Shown: positions 28,041 to 36,562, counted from the stretch's first letter. The stretch is 64,000 nt of DNA from CAWDXG01 sp963822115 (GCA_963822115.1 CAWGGM010000008.1:248001-312000); one strand, 5' to 3'. Program-made: numbers and translations. Notes: generated by a model not told the origin, from the letters alone.

Positions 28041-28260
28041 GTGGCCTTCAAGCTAGAACTCTGCCACCTGGAGCTGCAAGGCGACCGCGGCGGGGACCTG
28101 ACGGTTGTTGGTTATCGCGCGACGGCGTCGGTCCAGAGCGTTGTCGCTCGTGGCGGGCCGGCGCAATGCCCGGCGCCAGGATTGCGCGTATCCATGGGGG
28201 CGCAGACCATTCACGTGAAGGCTCTAGCGACCGGACAGCGGCAGCCCAACATTGTCTGGT

Positions 28261-28725
28261 ATGACCAGCATACGTGAGGAAATGACGGTCGATCATCAGC
28301 GGCTCGATCGCCTTTTCGGCGAGCTGATCGACGCAGTCGAGGGAGGGAACGAGCCGACCATCCAGGAGATGTGGTCCCGCTTCGAAACGGGCCTTCTGGC
28401 GCACTTCGATGCCGAGGAGCGGCTCATCCTGCCGCGACTCTCGACAGATCATGCGGCCGAGGTAAGAGGCATCCTGGAGGAGCACGACCGCATCCGCCGC
28501 TTGATGGCGGAGCTCGGTGTTCGTGCGGACCTGCATACGTTACGCAAGGACGTCGTTGACGAGCTCGTCGCCGCCCTGCGAGCCCATGCCGATCGCGAGG
28601 ATCGGACCATCTATCCGCTCGCGGATGCTGCCGTCGATGGGGAAACGCGTCGGAAAATCCTCGACTCGCTGAAGAAGGAAACCCGACGACGCCTCGACGC
28701 GCTCTCCGGTCGCGTCGTGGGCTGA
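28261..28725 (+). CDS. Hemerythrin HHE-domain protein
   Basis: A 154-residue four-helix-bundle protein starting at ATG 28261. The iron ligands are spread as in hemerythrin-like proteins: DHQRLD in helix 1, HFDAEE in helix 2, EEHDRI in helix 3 and HADREDRTIYP in helix 4. The di-iron site binds oxygen or nitric oxide, or senses redox stress. The divergent MarR gene suggests control by a stress-responsive repressor. No clear membrane segment or signal is present, so it is cytosolic. Confidence 0.88.
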   Translation: MTSIREEMTVDHQRLDRLFGELIDAVEGGNEPTIQEMWSRFETGLLAHFDAEERLILPRLSTDHAAEVRGILEEHDRIRRLMAELGVRADLHTLRKDVVDELVAALRAHADREDRTIYPLADAAVDGETRRKILDSLKKETRRRLDALSGRVVG

Positions 28726-29062
28726 TCCTCCGATGCCCGCTCGACTGTCGCGCTCGAAGTTGGTGGGACAGCGCGTGGATGGGTCGGTGTGTCGGAACGC
28801 CACCCCCTCTGCACGCTCCTCCAACTTGCCCCCGCCCGGCTCTCCACGCGCGTCCCGAAGCCAGGGTCATCCCCCGGGCCTGGAACCTCCATAGTCAATC
28901 CGTCGATCGGCTGATGGGGATCACGAACGACGCTCTGGATGACAACTTGTCACTGACGACCGGCGGCTCCAGCCTCGCGTGGCCAGATTGACGCGGTAAC
29001 GGCTGCTCGGCCTACCCCGACGCTAGTGATTCCGATAGCTTGAGTGTCGTTCCAGGCGGGGC
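28726..29062. other. 337-bp intergenic region, nothing recognised
   Basis: No gene, RNA or repeat is recognisable here. Short open frames on both strands are not conserved in appearance. The stretch is slightly less GC-biased near 28900-29020 and presumably holds the 3' end of the hemerythrin transcript and the promoter of the pseudopilin gene. Confidence 0.4.
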
Positions 29063-29476
29063 ATGCCGCTTGCTATGGCTCCCGGCATGCAGCAAAAGCA
29101 CCGTTCCCCCCGCCGCGCTCGCCGCGGCGTCACGCTGGTCGAGGTCGGCGCCGTCGCCGCGCTCGTCGCACTCGTGGCAGGCGGAGCAACGCTGTGGCTC
29201 AAGCCCAAGCTCGACGCGAAGCGTACGAATCTGGCGGAAAAGAGCGCAGAGGTCATCCGCGATGCCGCGGTGCAGTGGCAGAACGACAACGGGTCCGGCT
29301 GTCCGACCATCAGCCAGCTGGAGCTGGACAAGGCGCTACCGCGAAACGCGAGCGCTGCCGATCCATGGGGCAACCGCTTCCGCGTGAGCTGCGATGACAG
29401 CAGCGTCACGGTGTTGTCCGCAGGTCGCGACGGCCGGCTAGGAACAGCCGACGACGTGCGCGTGCCGCACAGCTGA
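29063..29476 (+). CDS. Type II pseudopilin (GspG-like) protein
   Basis: This 137-residue protein (ATG 29063; ATG 29087 also possible) has a basic leader RRARRG, then a prepilin cleavage site Gly/VTLVEV with Glu at position 5 of the mature protein and a hydrophobic helix. The soluble domain contains DPWGNRFRVSCDDSS and ends SAGRDGRLGTADDV, the calcium-binding C-terminal motif of major pseudopilins such as GspG. It stands outside any type II secretion operon in this window, so it may be a stand-alone minor pseudopilin, or its partners lie elsewhere. Export needs a prepilin peptidase not seen here. Confidence 0.82.
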   Translation: MPLAMAPGMQQKHRSPRRARRGVTLVEVGAVAALVALVAGGATLWLKPKLDAKRTNLAEKSAEVIRDAAVQWQNDNGSGCPTISQLELDKALPRNASAADPWGNRFRVSCDDSSVTVLSAGRDGRLGTADDVRVPHS

Positions 29477-29483
29477 GGCCTGG

Positions 29484-30260
29484 CTACAGTCCGAGCCCGA
29501 CCGCGTAGCCCAGTTCCAGCTCGGCTACGAAGCCAGAGTCCGGAAACATCATCATGCCCTTGCCGGCGAGCAGGATGCCTCCCGCCGGTCCGAGGCCGTA
29601 GTAGCCACCGAGGCCGAAGCTGGCAAACCCCAGCCCCAGCTTCTTGTAGGCGTCGAGCGTCTGGTAGTCGGGGTTGTCCAGCTGCTCTGGCGGCGGCGGC
29701 ACCGAGCGATTCTCGCGCACGTCCACCGGATAGCGCGCGTCCACCTCGGCCGCGCCGCCACCCACGAACGCGAAGGGTGCGATGCCGTGCTCGGGGTACG
29801 CCTGTCCGAGCCAGTAGCTGATGCGCGCCTCGAGGTGGAGGTTCTCGAAACTGTGTCCGCCGTCGGTCCGCGGACTGCCCCCGAACGCGAAACCCACCCG
29901 CGCGCCCAGCGCCAGCTGATCGAGTGGCATCGCATCCAACCCGAGCAAGAGGCGCGTCGTGGCCAACGAAAAGCCCGGCGACACCGTGTCCCTGTACCCC
30001 TCGACGGGAGTGCCGTGATACTGCGTGCCCTGCTTCCGGAAGCACGACCAGCCCAGATTGACCTGGCTCTTCTGGGTGCACACGTCGGTGCCGCCGGCCG
30101 CCCAGAGAAAGTCCTGCGCGACGGAGACGCTTGGAGCCAGCCGGAAGCCATGCCGCGGCTCCGCGTGCGCGGAGCGGCTCGCGCAAAGCAGGGCCAGAGC
30201 GAGCGCGGGACGCGAGAGCCCCCGGACGATACGTAGTGCTGTGGTTCGTCGTGCCATCAT
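29484..30260 (-). CDS. Outer-membrane beta-barrel protein
   Basis: A 258-residue secreted protein with a signal peptide (cleavage near SRSAHA/EP) and alternating hydrophobic strands ending in GFVAELELGYAVGLGL, typical of a small outer-membrane barrel. Repeats of aromatic-Gly strands such as ARVGFAFGGS and LEARISYWLG suggest eight to ten strands. It is the last gene of the minus operon with the haem-motif lipoproteins (3 bp from the preceding gene), so it may form the pore of an envelope redox module. The specific function is unknown. Confidence 0.7.
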   Translation of the reverse strand: MMARRTTALRIVRGLSRPALALALLCASRSAHAEPRHGFRLAPSVSVAQDFLWAAGGTDVCTQKSQVNLGWSCFRKQGTQYHGTPVEGYRDTVSPGFSLATTRLLLGLDAMPLDQLALGARVGFAFGGSPRTDGGHSFENLHLEARISYWLGQAYPEHGIAPFAFVGGGAAEVDARYPVDVRENRSVPPPPEQLDNPDYQTLDAYKKLGLGFASFGLGGYYGLGPAGGILLAGKGMMMFPDSGFVAELELGYAVGLGL

Positions 30261-30263
30261 CGA

Positions 30264-30773
30264 TCAAGGCAGAGGTGGTGCCGCCTTGATGCAGGCGTCC
30301 TTGTTCACGGTACCGGCGAGCCAACTCGTGATGCAGACGTCGAGCGGGTCGCCGACGCTCATGCGCTTGAGCCCCTTGTGCGCTTCCGTGCCGCGAGCCT
30401 TGCGGATCATCGTGAGACGTTGGGGATCCCTTCCGCCGTCCCGAACGACCTCGCTCATGATCTCCGGCTCCAGTCCCACCACCGAGTGGTAGGTGAGCTG
30501 CGCTTCGGTATCCGTCGTCTGGCCGCTGCCCGGCACCGGCGGATTCACCGACTGCACCTGGACCCGCATCCCGTACTTGCTCCACACGCGCATGTTGCGG
30601 CCCCGCTGCCCATGACAGTCGAGCGTCCCGCAGCTATAGCCGAGTGCGTCGTCGACCAGCTTGAAGTCCTTCGTCGTGGGCGCGGTGATGTCATAGGCGC
30701 CGGTCGCGGGCCCGGAGCAGGCCGCGAGCAGCAGCGCAGCCAGCGCAGCGCAGGACAAGAGCAGCCGGTTCAC
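30264..30773 (-). CDS. Lipoprotein with a CX4CH motif
   Basis: Starting at GTG 30773, overlapped by the stop of the upstream gene (GTGA), this encodes 169 residues with a lipoprotein signal (LLAAC, Cys19). A CGTLDCH segment gives a Cys-X4-Cys-His, an atypical haem c motif; several Met residues follow in the RNMRVWSKYGMRV region and could be axial ligands. No second haem motif is present. Position in the DUF2271/DUF3570 operon, between a two-haem lipoprotein and a barrel, supports a redox role. Haem attachment is an inference. Confidence 0.7.
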   Translation of the reverse strand: MNRLLLSCAALAALLLAACSGPATGAYDITAPTTKDFKLVDDALGYSCGTLDCHGQRGRNMRVWSKYGMRVQVQSVNPPVPGSGQTTDTEAQLTYHSVVGLEPEIMSEVVRDGGRDPQRLTMIRKARGTEAHKGLKRMSVGDPLDVCITSWLAGTVNKDACIKAAPPLP

Positions 30774-31297
30774 TGGCAGCCCCCGGGGAACGGGAAGTTG
30801 CCCACGGTATCGACATAGACGTGCTCGGCACGGTTGTAGCCCGCCGGATCGGCATGGCAGCCCGCGCAGGACCCCTCGCGGTAGATCTTCGTGAACATCT
30901 TGGTTTCCAGGGGGCCGTAGCGCAGGACCACTGTTATCGGCCAGACGGGCCGGAAGTCCTTCTCCTGGATGTAGAAGTTGCCGGCGCAGTTGCTGGCAAC
31001 CGAGTGCTTTCGTCCCTGCGAGTCGGTGACCTCGACGATCACGTCCCGAGCGGGCTTGGTGTCGGTGCTTGTCTGGTAGACCGTACCCGCCACAGAGAAC
31101 TGCGGGTGGCGACCACCGGCAGCGCTGTGGCACGCGAGACACGGCTGACCGGGTCGATGCAACGGCCCGCGGCGCACGCCGTCAGCCTCGGGGCCCAGGC
31201 TCTGGATCAGGTTGTCCTGTGCGGGGTTGCCGCATGCGACCGTGCCCAGGGCGCACGCCAACGCCATGAGTACTCTCGCCCAGCTCCGCGCTCGCAT
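30770..31297 (-). CDS. Lipoprotein with two CXXCH haem-binding motifs
   Basis: A 175-residue lipoprotein from ATG 31297 (Cys22 in GTVAC). Two canonical c-type haem motifs are present, CLACH and CAGCH, flanking a beta-rich region (about 75-140) that resembles a carboxypeptidase-regulatory-like fold (GTVYQTSTDTKPARDVIVEV). It should carry two haems in the periplasm. Its start overlaps the stop of the DUF3570 gene as TGATG, and its stop overlaps the next start as GTGA, so all three are co-translated. It probably passes electrons through the envelope with its neighbours. Confidence 0.82.
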   Translation of the reverse strand: MRARSWARVLMALACALGTVACGNPAQDNLIQSLGPEADGVRRGPLHRPGQPCLACHSAAGGRHPQFSVAGTVYQTSTDTKPARDVIVEVTDSQGRKHSVASNCAGNFYIQEKDFRPVWPITVVLRYGPLETKMFTKIYREGSCAGCHADPAGYNRAEHVYVDTVGNFPFPGGCQ

Positions 31298-32517
31298 CAG
31301 AACGTACCTCCAAAGCCAAGCACTGCCAGACCCGAGTAGCGCGACGTCATGTATAGCGTGTCGAAGTAGAAGTCCTGTGCCCCTTCCAGGTCGAGCGAGA
31401 GGTGCCACGCGCGATCGAGCGGGGCGTCGCCGAAATAGTACGCGGCAGTACCGCCGAGGGTGAACGCCGCCATCGGGCCCAGCTCGCGATCACCCGTTCG
31501 ATAGCGGGGAACCACCCACTTGCCGTTCGGGTCGTAGTGAACCTCGTAGGCCCGCTTCCAGAACGACACGGCGGACTGCACATGGGCACGAGCGTGCGGC
31601 CCCGCCAGGAAGCGATGGCCAATCTGGAACAGATAGCGCGCATCGGTCGTCGACGCCTTCAGCCCCCAGCTGTCGGCATAGATCCTCTCGCTCGCTCGTA
31701 TCGTGCCGGCACTCATGTGATGGGCGATGCGTCCGGTAAGCGAGAACTTCTGCCGGCTCAGCGGCAGCTGCTCGCGGGGCCGCTCGGGCAGACGACGCGC
31801 GTTGACGAGATCGAGATTCGCACCATTCGGAATCGACGACGCCACGTCCGGCGCGAACATGGGAATGTAGCGGTACGGCTTGGATTGGTCGCCGTTCTCG
31901 ATGACGACATCCCCGATGAGCACGAGCAACGTGCTGGGGTCGAGCGTGATGTCCAGCCCGGCGTTGAAGGAGTGGCGCGCCAGCTTCAGCGAGAACACGC
32001 TGAAGGGCGTGCCCGTCACGCCGGCGGTGTCGTGGCCGTACGAGTAGCCGAACTGACCCGTGAAGTTCTTCTGGTCGAAGTCCATCGTCAGCGTGGCGCC
32101 ACCGGTGAGCGACAGGTAGTCCGGCTCGCTGGACACCGCACCCGCCACCTGCACGCCGAAGTCATGCGGCTTGTAACCGACGCTGACGTTGCCCGCGTGG
32201 CGCACCTCGTGCCAGGCCTGCGACGCCGTCGACACGATGTCGACCGAAGCGGCCGAGATCATGTCGACCAGGTAGCTGCCCGAACCGGACCAGCCCGTGG
32301 TCGGGTCCGTCACGGTGATCGACGCTTGAGGCGTGACAACCCCCACGTGATCCGAATCGGCGTAGCCCGAGACCTCTGTGGACGCCCCCAGCATGACGTC
32401 GGAGTGGGAGGCCGTCTTGTGGCGCGGGCTCTGGGCCGACGCCGCACCCGGCACCAGAAGTAGCACCCCGAACACGACCGCCATGGCGCGCGGGGATGGG
32501 CAACGAAGGGCGGGCAT
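31297..32517 (-). CDS. DUF3570 outer-membrane beta-barrel protein
   Basis: A 406-residue secreted protein (signal peptide ending GAASA) with the DUF3570 pattern: EVSGYADSDHVGVVTP near the N-terminus, repeated amphipathic strands and a C-terminal SRYSGLAVLGFGGTF. DUF3570 barrels accompany DUF4266 and ApbE-type flavinylation genes in many bacteria. Here the DUF4266 gene is 23 bp upstream and two haem-motif lipoproteins follow. The protein is probably the outer-membrane pore of an electron-transfer unit. That role is inferred from context. Confidence 0.88.
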   Translation of the reverse strand: MPALRCPSPRAMAVVFGVLLLVPGAASAQSPRHKTASHSDVMLGASTEVSGYADSDHVGVVTPQASITVTDPTTGWSGSGSYLVDMISAASVDIVSTASQAWHEVRHAGNVSVGYKPHDFGVQVAGAVSSEPDYLSLTGGATLTMDFDQKNFTGQFGYSYGHDTAGVTGTPFSVFSLKLARHSFNAGLDITLDPSTLLVLIGDVVIENGDQSKPYRYIPMFAPDVASSIPNGANLDLVNARRLPERPREQLPLSRQKFSLTGRIAHHMSAGTIRASERIYADSWGLKASTTDARYLFQIGHRFLAGPHARAHVQSAVSFWKRAYEVHYDPNGKWVVPRYRTGDRELGPMAAFTLGGTAAYYFGDAPLDRAWHLSLDLEGAQDFYFDTLYMTSRYSGLAVLGFGGTF

Positions 32518-32540
32518 CCAGGGAGCTCGTCGTCGATTCG

Positions 32541-32762
32541 TCAGTTGCAGCCGCAGCCGCTCTCCGGCCCGATGCTGCCCCCGCTGGCCCCCTCCCGCAC
32601 AGAGCGCACGTGCTGGGCGCCGCTGCCCGCCAGATCCCCCGCAACCATGTCAGGGCGCGCCAGCTGAGCGCGCTGGTACGGCGCAACGTGGGCACAACCG
32701 CCGGAGACAAGGGCCAGCGCCGCTCCCAGGAGCACGACTGCAATCTGTGTTCTAGTCCGCAT
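32541..32762 (-). CDS. DUF4266 small lipoprotein
   Basis: A 73-residue lipoprotein (Cys23 in SGGC) with the short DUF4266 core VAPYQRAQLARPDM and the Cys-Gly-Cys-Asn C-terminus (SGCGCN). The family almost always sits next to DUF3570, as it does here. It may assist assembly of the barrel or carry a cofactor. The DUF2271 gene upstream ends 15 bp away, so it belongs to the same transcript. Confidence 0.9.
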   Translation of the reverse strand: MRTRTQIAVVLLGAALALVSGGCAHVAPYQRAQLARPDMVAGDLAGSGAQHVRSVREGASGGSIGPESGCGCN

Positions 32763-32777
32763 CAGGACGCCGTGCGC

Positions 32778-33446
32778 TCACTGTTGGTACTTCACCGAGA
32801 TGTTGTGGAAGTTCGGCTGGTCCGGCACCGTGAAGTCTTTCTGGTTCGGGCCCTTCGTGAAGGGCACCGACGTGGTCGGACCCGCGGGGATGAAGCTGCG
32901 TGACGAGTCGTCTTCCGTGAACTCGATGATGAACTGGTATTGCCCGTCGGGCACGCCGTGACGGTTCACATCGGTGTAGTCCCACTTGCCCGTGTGGGTT
33001 CCCGACGAGAAGGCCGTCGCCCCGCTGACCGCATCGACCTTGTTGTAGTTGGCCTCCGAGCCCCACTTCACCAGGTTGCCGTAACGGAAGAATCCCCATT
33101 CGGTCAGTGTCTTGACGAACTGGCCGCCCTTCGTCTCGACCCAGATCGCGCCGACATTGCGCGGCGCGTAGCGGCCGCCGTAGCTCGACGTGGTGGCGGA
33201 GAAGGTGACGCTGCCCTTGGGAGGCGGATTCGCCTGCCCGCCGCTGCCTCCAGCACCACCGGCGCCGCCAGCGCCGCCAGCGCCGCCAGCGCCTGCGTCC
33301 TTGAGCAGGCTCGCGCCGCCCAGATCGGGCGCCGGCGTCCAGTAGCTGTCGCGGTTCTCGTTGGCCGAGCCACAGGCCACCAGAAGCAGCCCCGCGACAC
33401 ACGTGGCGCTCAGAAGAACAAGCCGGAACCTCGAGCCAGAAGACAT
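32778..33446 (-). CDS. DUF2271 lipoprotein
   Basis: A 222-residue lipoprotein (Cys25 in LLVAC) with a Gly/Ala-rich linker (about 50-72) and a DUF2271 beta-sandwich from about residue 78: YAPRNVGAIWVETKGG, TEWGFFRYGNLVKW and VPDGQYQFIIEFTEDD. DUF2271 proteins occur with flavinyl transferases and periplasmic redox proteins. It is the first gene of a six-gene minus operon (spacings 15, 23, -1, -4 and 3 bp). No ApbE gene is present in the operon or window. Confidence 0.87.
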   Translation of the reverse strand: MSSGSRFRLVLLSATCVAGLLLVACGSANENRDSYWTPAPDLGGASLLKDAGAGGAGGAGGAGGAGGSGGQANPPPKGSVTFSATTSSYGGRYAPRNVGAIWVETKGGQFVKTLTEWGFFRYGNLVKWGSEANYNKVDAVSGATAFSSGTHTGKWDYTDVNRHGVPDGQYQFIIEFTEDDSSRSFIPAGPTTSVPFTKGPNQKDFTVPDQPNFHNISVKYQQ

Positions 33447-33521
33447 CTCAAAACCGCGCGGGGCCCCTTTGGCCTCTCAGCGAGCAGCAAGCAACGGGTA
33501 ATAGCAGATGCAGGTGGAAGT

Positions 33522-34539
33522 CTATTCCAAACTGCGCCGGAATTCATCCAGCCTTCTCGTGATACTGTCGATGTGCAGCGGGAACGTCATGTGGCCTCCC
33601 GGGATCCACAGGATGGGCGGGCGCTGCCACTCTTCCCACTGCTGGCGGGTCAGTTGGGCGTCGATGTACACGTCCTCCTCCGCCTGGACCCAGAGCTGCC
33701 TTTCGGGCCGGAAGCGTCGGCGACAGACTCGACCACCCGAGCCGCCGGAACAGCTCGCGACGCTGGTTCTCGTCGATGCCCCAGCGCTCGAGATCGTGCT
33801 TCATCCGCCACAGGATCGGCGCGTTCTCGACGGCCTCCTCCAGCTTCAGGTGTGCGACGATCGGCGCGGCGTAGTCGGGCACCGGATCCACGCACGACAG
33901 CAGCATCGCGATGGCGCCGCCCAGGCTGATGCCGGTGACGCCAATCTGCTCGTAGTCCTGCCGGCGCAGCCACGCCACGACCGAGCGCGCGTCGCACACG
34001 GCCTGGCGCACGCCTTCCACCGTCCGCACGAGATCCGCCGTCCAGAAGAACTCGCCGCTGAACAGCGCGCCGGGCGGCTTGCGGCGCCCGTGGAACGGCA
34101 AGGCGACGTGCACGATGTCGACGCCGAGCTCGCGCGTCCACTTGCGGAACAGCGTCGACTCCTCCGCCCATGAGCCCGGCTCGAGCCAGCCGTGCACGTA
34201 CACCAGACAGGAGCGACGCGCCTCGCCGTCGGGGCGGATCCAGCGGGCCCAGGCGATGAGGTTCTTTCTGTACTCGCCTTCGTGGCGCTGCCGATAGCGC
34301 GAGGAGATCACCTCGTGCGCGCTCTTCCACGACAGCGTGGTCGTCTTGAGCTTCCGGTCGATCAGCGAGCGCGCCACTCTGAGGTCGCTGATGGGCGGGG
34401 GTTCGGGGAACATCTGCTCCGGCGAGAGCTCCAGGTACTGTTCGAGATCGCCCACGGTGTTGTCGCGCGCGCCGCGCACGTGCAGCAGGCGCGACGCCGC
34501 ACCAGCGAACAAGTCCACCTTCCTGCCGTAGCCCATCAC
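33522..34539 (-). CDS. Alpha/beta hydrolase (ABHD18/DUF2048-like), frameshifted near its C-terminus
   Basis: From about residue 120 the hydrolase core shows YVHGWLEPGS, VALPFHGRRKPPG and the nucleophile elbow GVTGISLGG. The frame changes near 33715-33725: the remaining codons (RPERQLWVQAEEDVYIDAQ through PPILWIPGGHMTFP, then the stop at 33522) give the expected last strand and a His in GGHMTF that could be catalytic. Joined, it is about 339 codons. It is the likely paralogue of the 14627-15886 enzyme, sharing the LPFHG motif. The stop of the upstream methyltransferase is 8 bp from its start, so they are co-transcribed. Confidence 0.75.
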
Positions 34540-34547
34540 GCGCGAGC

Positions 34548-35393
34548 CTAGCCGATACCGGCGACCTGTGCGTGCCAGATCCGCCCGGGTGAGGTCACAT
34601 GCGCCAGGTGTGGCAGCAGAGCCTGATCGACCGGCTCGGCGCTGTCGAAACCCGCGTCGGCAAAGAAGCGACGCACCGCCTCGATGCTCGCGAAGTCCTC
34701 ACGCGCGCCGCGACCGCGCGTGACCAGCCGGATGCCGGCGCGCAGCACGGTGGCTGCCGCGGCTACCGTCGCGCCGCCCTCGCGCGCGCGCAGATCGCAC
34801 AGGAAGCTGCCCCCGCCGACGCGCGCCAGCGCTTGGCGCACCGACGAAGCGATGCGCGTGCGCTCGTCGAGCGGAAAGTAGCCGAGCAGCCCCTCGGCGA
34901 TGACAACGGGGCGCGCGGCGCCTTCGAGCTGGTGCGCCAGGAAATCGGCGAATGCCGCATCGAGCACGTCGTGCTCGGCGAAACGCAGCCGCCCGTCGAT
35001 CTTCGCGCGCAGCGCCGCCGGCGCGCGCTCGGCGATGCGGCGTTGCTTCTCCGCGATCATGTGCGGCAGGTCGACCTCGACGTAGTCCACGCCGTGGTCC
35101 GCCGCCCACGTGATCCCTCGCCGCGACAGCCCGCTGCCGATCTCCACCACCCGGTCCGGCTCGAGCTCGCCCAGCCGGTGCTCGATCAGCCGGTGCCGGA
35201 TCTCGAGATACTGCATCATCGAGGGCAGCCGCGGCGTCCGCGTCGCGATCCACTCCCCCGACAGCCGGAAGCTCCAGAACAACGCCGCCCCGCGCCGTGT
35301 GGCGAACAGATCGGCGTACGGCAAGCCGAGGCGATGCCACACGTAGGACGTGTAGTACGCGGTGGGCCCGATTCGGTCGTCGCGGGAGGACAT
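34548..35393 (-). CDS. LCM-family class I SAM-dependent methyltransferase
   Basis: A 281-residue enzyme of the leucine-carboxyl-methyltransferase-like group. The SAM site is VVEIGSGLSRRG (about 82-93) followed by an acidic strand end DYVEVDLP, then EHDVLD and the IAEGLLGYFP motif that marks this family. Many members are called TylF/PPM-like or O-methyltransferases acting on carboxylates. It lies in a short operon upstream of the hydrolase, so the two may modify and cleave the same ester, but no substrate can be named. Confidence 0.85.
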   Translation of the reverse strand: MSSRDDRIGPTAYYTSYVWHRLGLPYADLFATRRGAALFWSFRLSGEWIATRTPRLPSMMQYLEIRHRLIEHRLGELEPDRVVEIGSGLSRRGITWAADHGVDYVEVDLPHMIAEKQRRIAERAPAALRAKIDGRLRFAEHDVLDAAFADFLAHQLEGAARPVVIAEGLLGYFPLDERTRIASSVRQALARVGGGSFLCDLRAREGGATVAAAATVLRAGIRLVTRGRGAREDFASIEAVRRFFADAGFDSAEPVDQALLPHLAHVTSPGRIWHAQVAGIG

Positions 35394-35465
35394 TGCGCGG
35401 TGCAGTATAGCCGGCGGGCAGACACCGTGCCTCGTGGCGCGAGCCGCCTGCCCGGCTATTCCGGG

Positions 35466-36281
35466 CTAGCTGGCCGGCGCTTCGGCGCCCAGTGCGCGCA
35501 GCGCTTGCCGGACCTGGATCTGGACCTCGGGCGGGACTGTCTTGCCGCGTGCGGCGCGACATAGGTTCAGCGTGTGCTCGAACGAGTCGCAGGCGGCTCG
35601 GCAACGATCGCACACCTTGATGTGCTCGCTCATCTGCTCGCACTCCGCCGTACCGATCTCGTCTTCCAGGAAGCGCGAGAACATCAGCACCACGTCCCGA
35701 CAAGCCGGAGTCGGTTGCGTTGCGAGCGGCAGAGGTTCGAGCCGGGCCCGGACCTCGAGGCGGGCACGATGCAACCGGCTCTTGACCGCAGCCACGCTGG
35801 CTCCGACCACCTTGGCCACCTCGGGTGCCGTGAGCCCTTCCACGTCCCGGAGCAGCAGCACCTCGCGGTAGTCGGGCTCCAGCGCCGAGATGGCGCGGTC
35901 GAGCGCCGCACCGAGCTCGCGCCCCGCCGCGGCTTCGTCCGGCTGGAGCGACGCATCCGGCACCTGCACCGCCTCTCCCGAGCCCTCGAGCGACACCGTC
36001 TCGGAAGGTGCAAACTTCGATTTCCGCCGCTTCTTGATGCAGAAGCTGCGGGCCACCGCGTAGAACCAGGTCGTCAGCGATGAATCGCCGCGGAAGTCGC
36101 CCAGACCGCGCGCCGCGCTGAGCAACGTCTCCTGCAATACGTCCTTGGCGTCTTCCGGCTCGCGGCACATCTTTGCCGCGAATCGGTACACCGCTGGTGC
36201 ATGCCGCTCCACCAGCTCGGCCAGTGCCTTGCTGTCGCCCTCGCCGAGCGCGGCGAGCAGCTCCTGGTCGGACTGTTCCAT
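35466..36281 (-). CDS. ECF sigma factor fused to a C-terminal zinc-finger anti-sigma domain
   Basis: A 271-residue protein. Residues 1-180 are a sigma-70 ECF factor: region 2 (RHAPAVYRFAAKMCREPEDAKDVLQET, LTTWFYAVARSF) and region 4 (ALEPDYREVLLLRDVEGLTAPEVA, VAAVKSRLHRARLEVR). The last 85 residues contain HIKVCDRCRAAC preceded by a Cys at the TPACRD segment, the H-x3-C-x2-C zinc-binding pattern of ZAS-type anti-sigma factors. A single polypeptide therefore carries both sigma and sensor parts, an arrangement known for a few ECF groups. Zinc or thiol state could control it directly. The cognate promoters are unknown. Confidence 0.87.
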   Translation of the reverse strand: MEQSDQELLAALGEGDSKALAELVERHAPAVYRFAAKMCREPEDAKDVLQETLLSAARGLGDFRGDSSLTTWFYAVARSFCIKKRRKSKFAPSETVSLEGSGEAVQVPDASLQPDEAAAGRELGAALDRAISALEPDYREVLLLRDVEGLTAPEVAKVVGASVAAVKSRLHRARLEVRARLEPLPLATQPTPACRDVVLMFSRFLEDEIGTAECEQMSEHIKVCDRCRAACDSFEHTLNLCRAARGKTVPPEVQIQVRQALRALGAEAPAS

Positions 36282-36363
36282 GGTCTACCCAGCGTAGCGC
36301 GCAGAACGGAGGGTTGCGCGGTCATCGAATCCTTTTTCGACCGCAGGGCTCTGAAGATACGAA

Positions 36364-36528
36364 ATGCGGACTCTGCTCCACGTCGCCATCGGCGGCGCCG
36401 CCGGCCTCGCCTACTACAAGGTGGTGGGGTGCCGCAGCGGCGCATGCCCGCTCACGGGCAACCCCTGGATTTCCACGCTGTACGGCGCGATGCTCGGGTT
36501 CATGTTCTCGGGCGGCTTCGGGGGCTAG
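36364..36528 (+). CDS. DUF6132-like small membrane protein
   Basis: A 54-residue protein with two short hydrophobic helices separated by a GCRSGACPLTGNPWISTLYGA segment. The Cys-Arg-Ser-Gly-x-Cys-Pro and SNP/GNP-type loop match the small DUF6132 membrane family. The two Cys lie 4 apart and could coordinate metal or form a disulfide in the periplasm. The start ATG 36364 is the only one in frame. It converges on the Zn-finger protein with a strong hairpin between. Confidence 0.78.
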   Translation: MRTLLHVAIGGAAGLAYYKVVGCRSGACPLTGNPWISTLYGAMLGFMFSGGFGG

Positions 36529-36554
36529 GGCAGCGGGGTGGCGATCCCGCTGCC
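36529..36554. terminator. Bidirectional hairpin terminator
   Basis: GGCAGCGGG at 36529-36537 pairs perfectly with CCCGCTGCC at 36546-36554 around an 8-base loop. It lies exactly between the stops of two convergent small genes (36528 and 36563). There is no T tract on either side, but the 9-bp GC stem is the obvious candidate for ending both transcripts. Confidence 0.6.
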
Positions 36555-36562
36555 CGGCCGGA

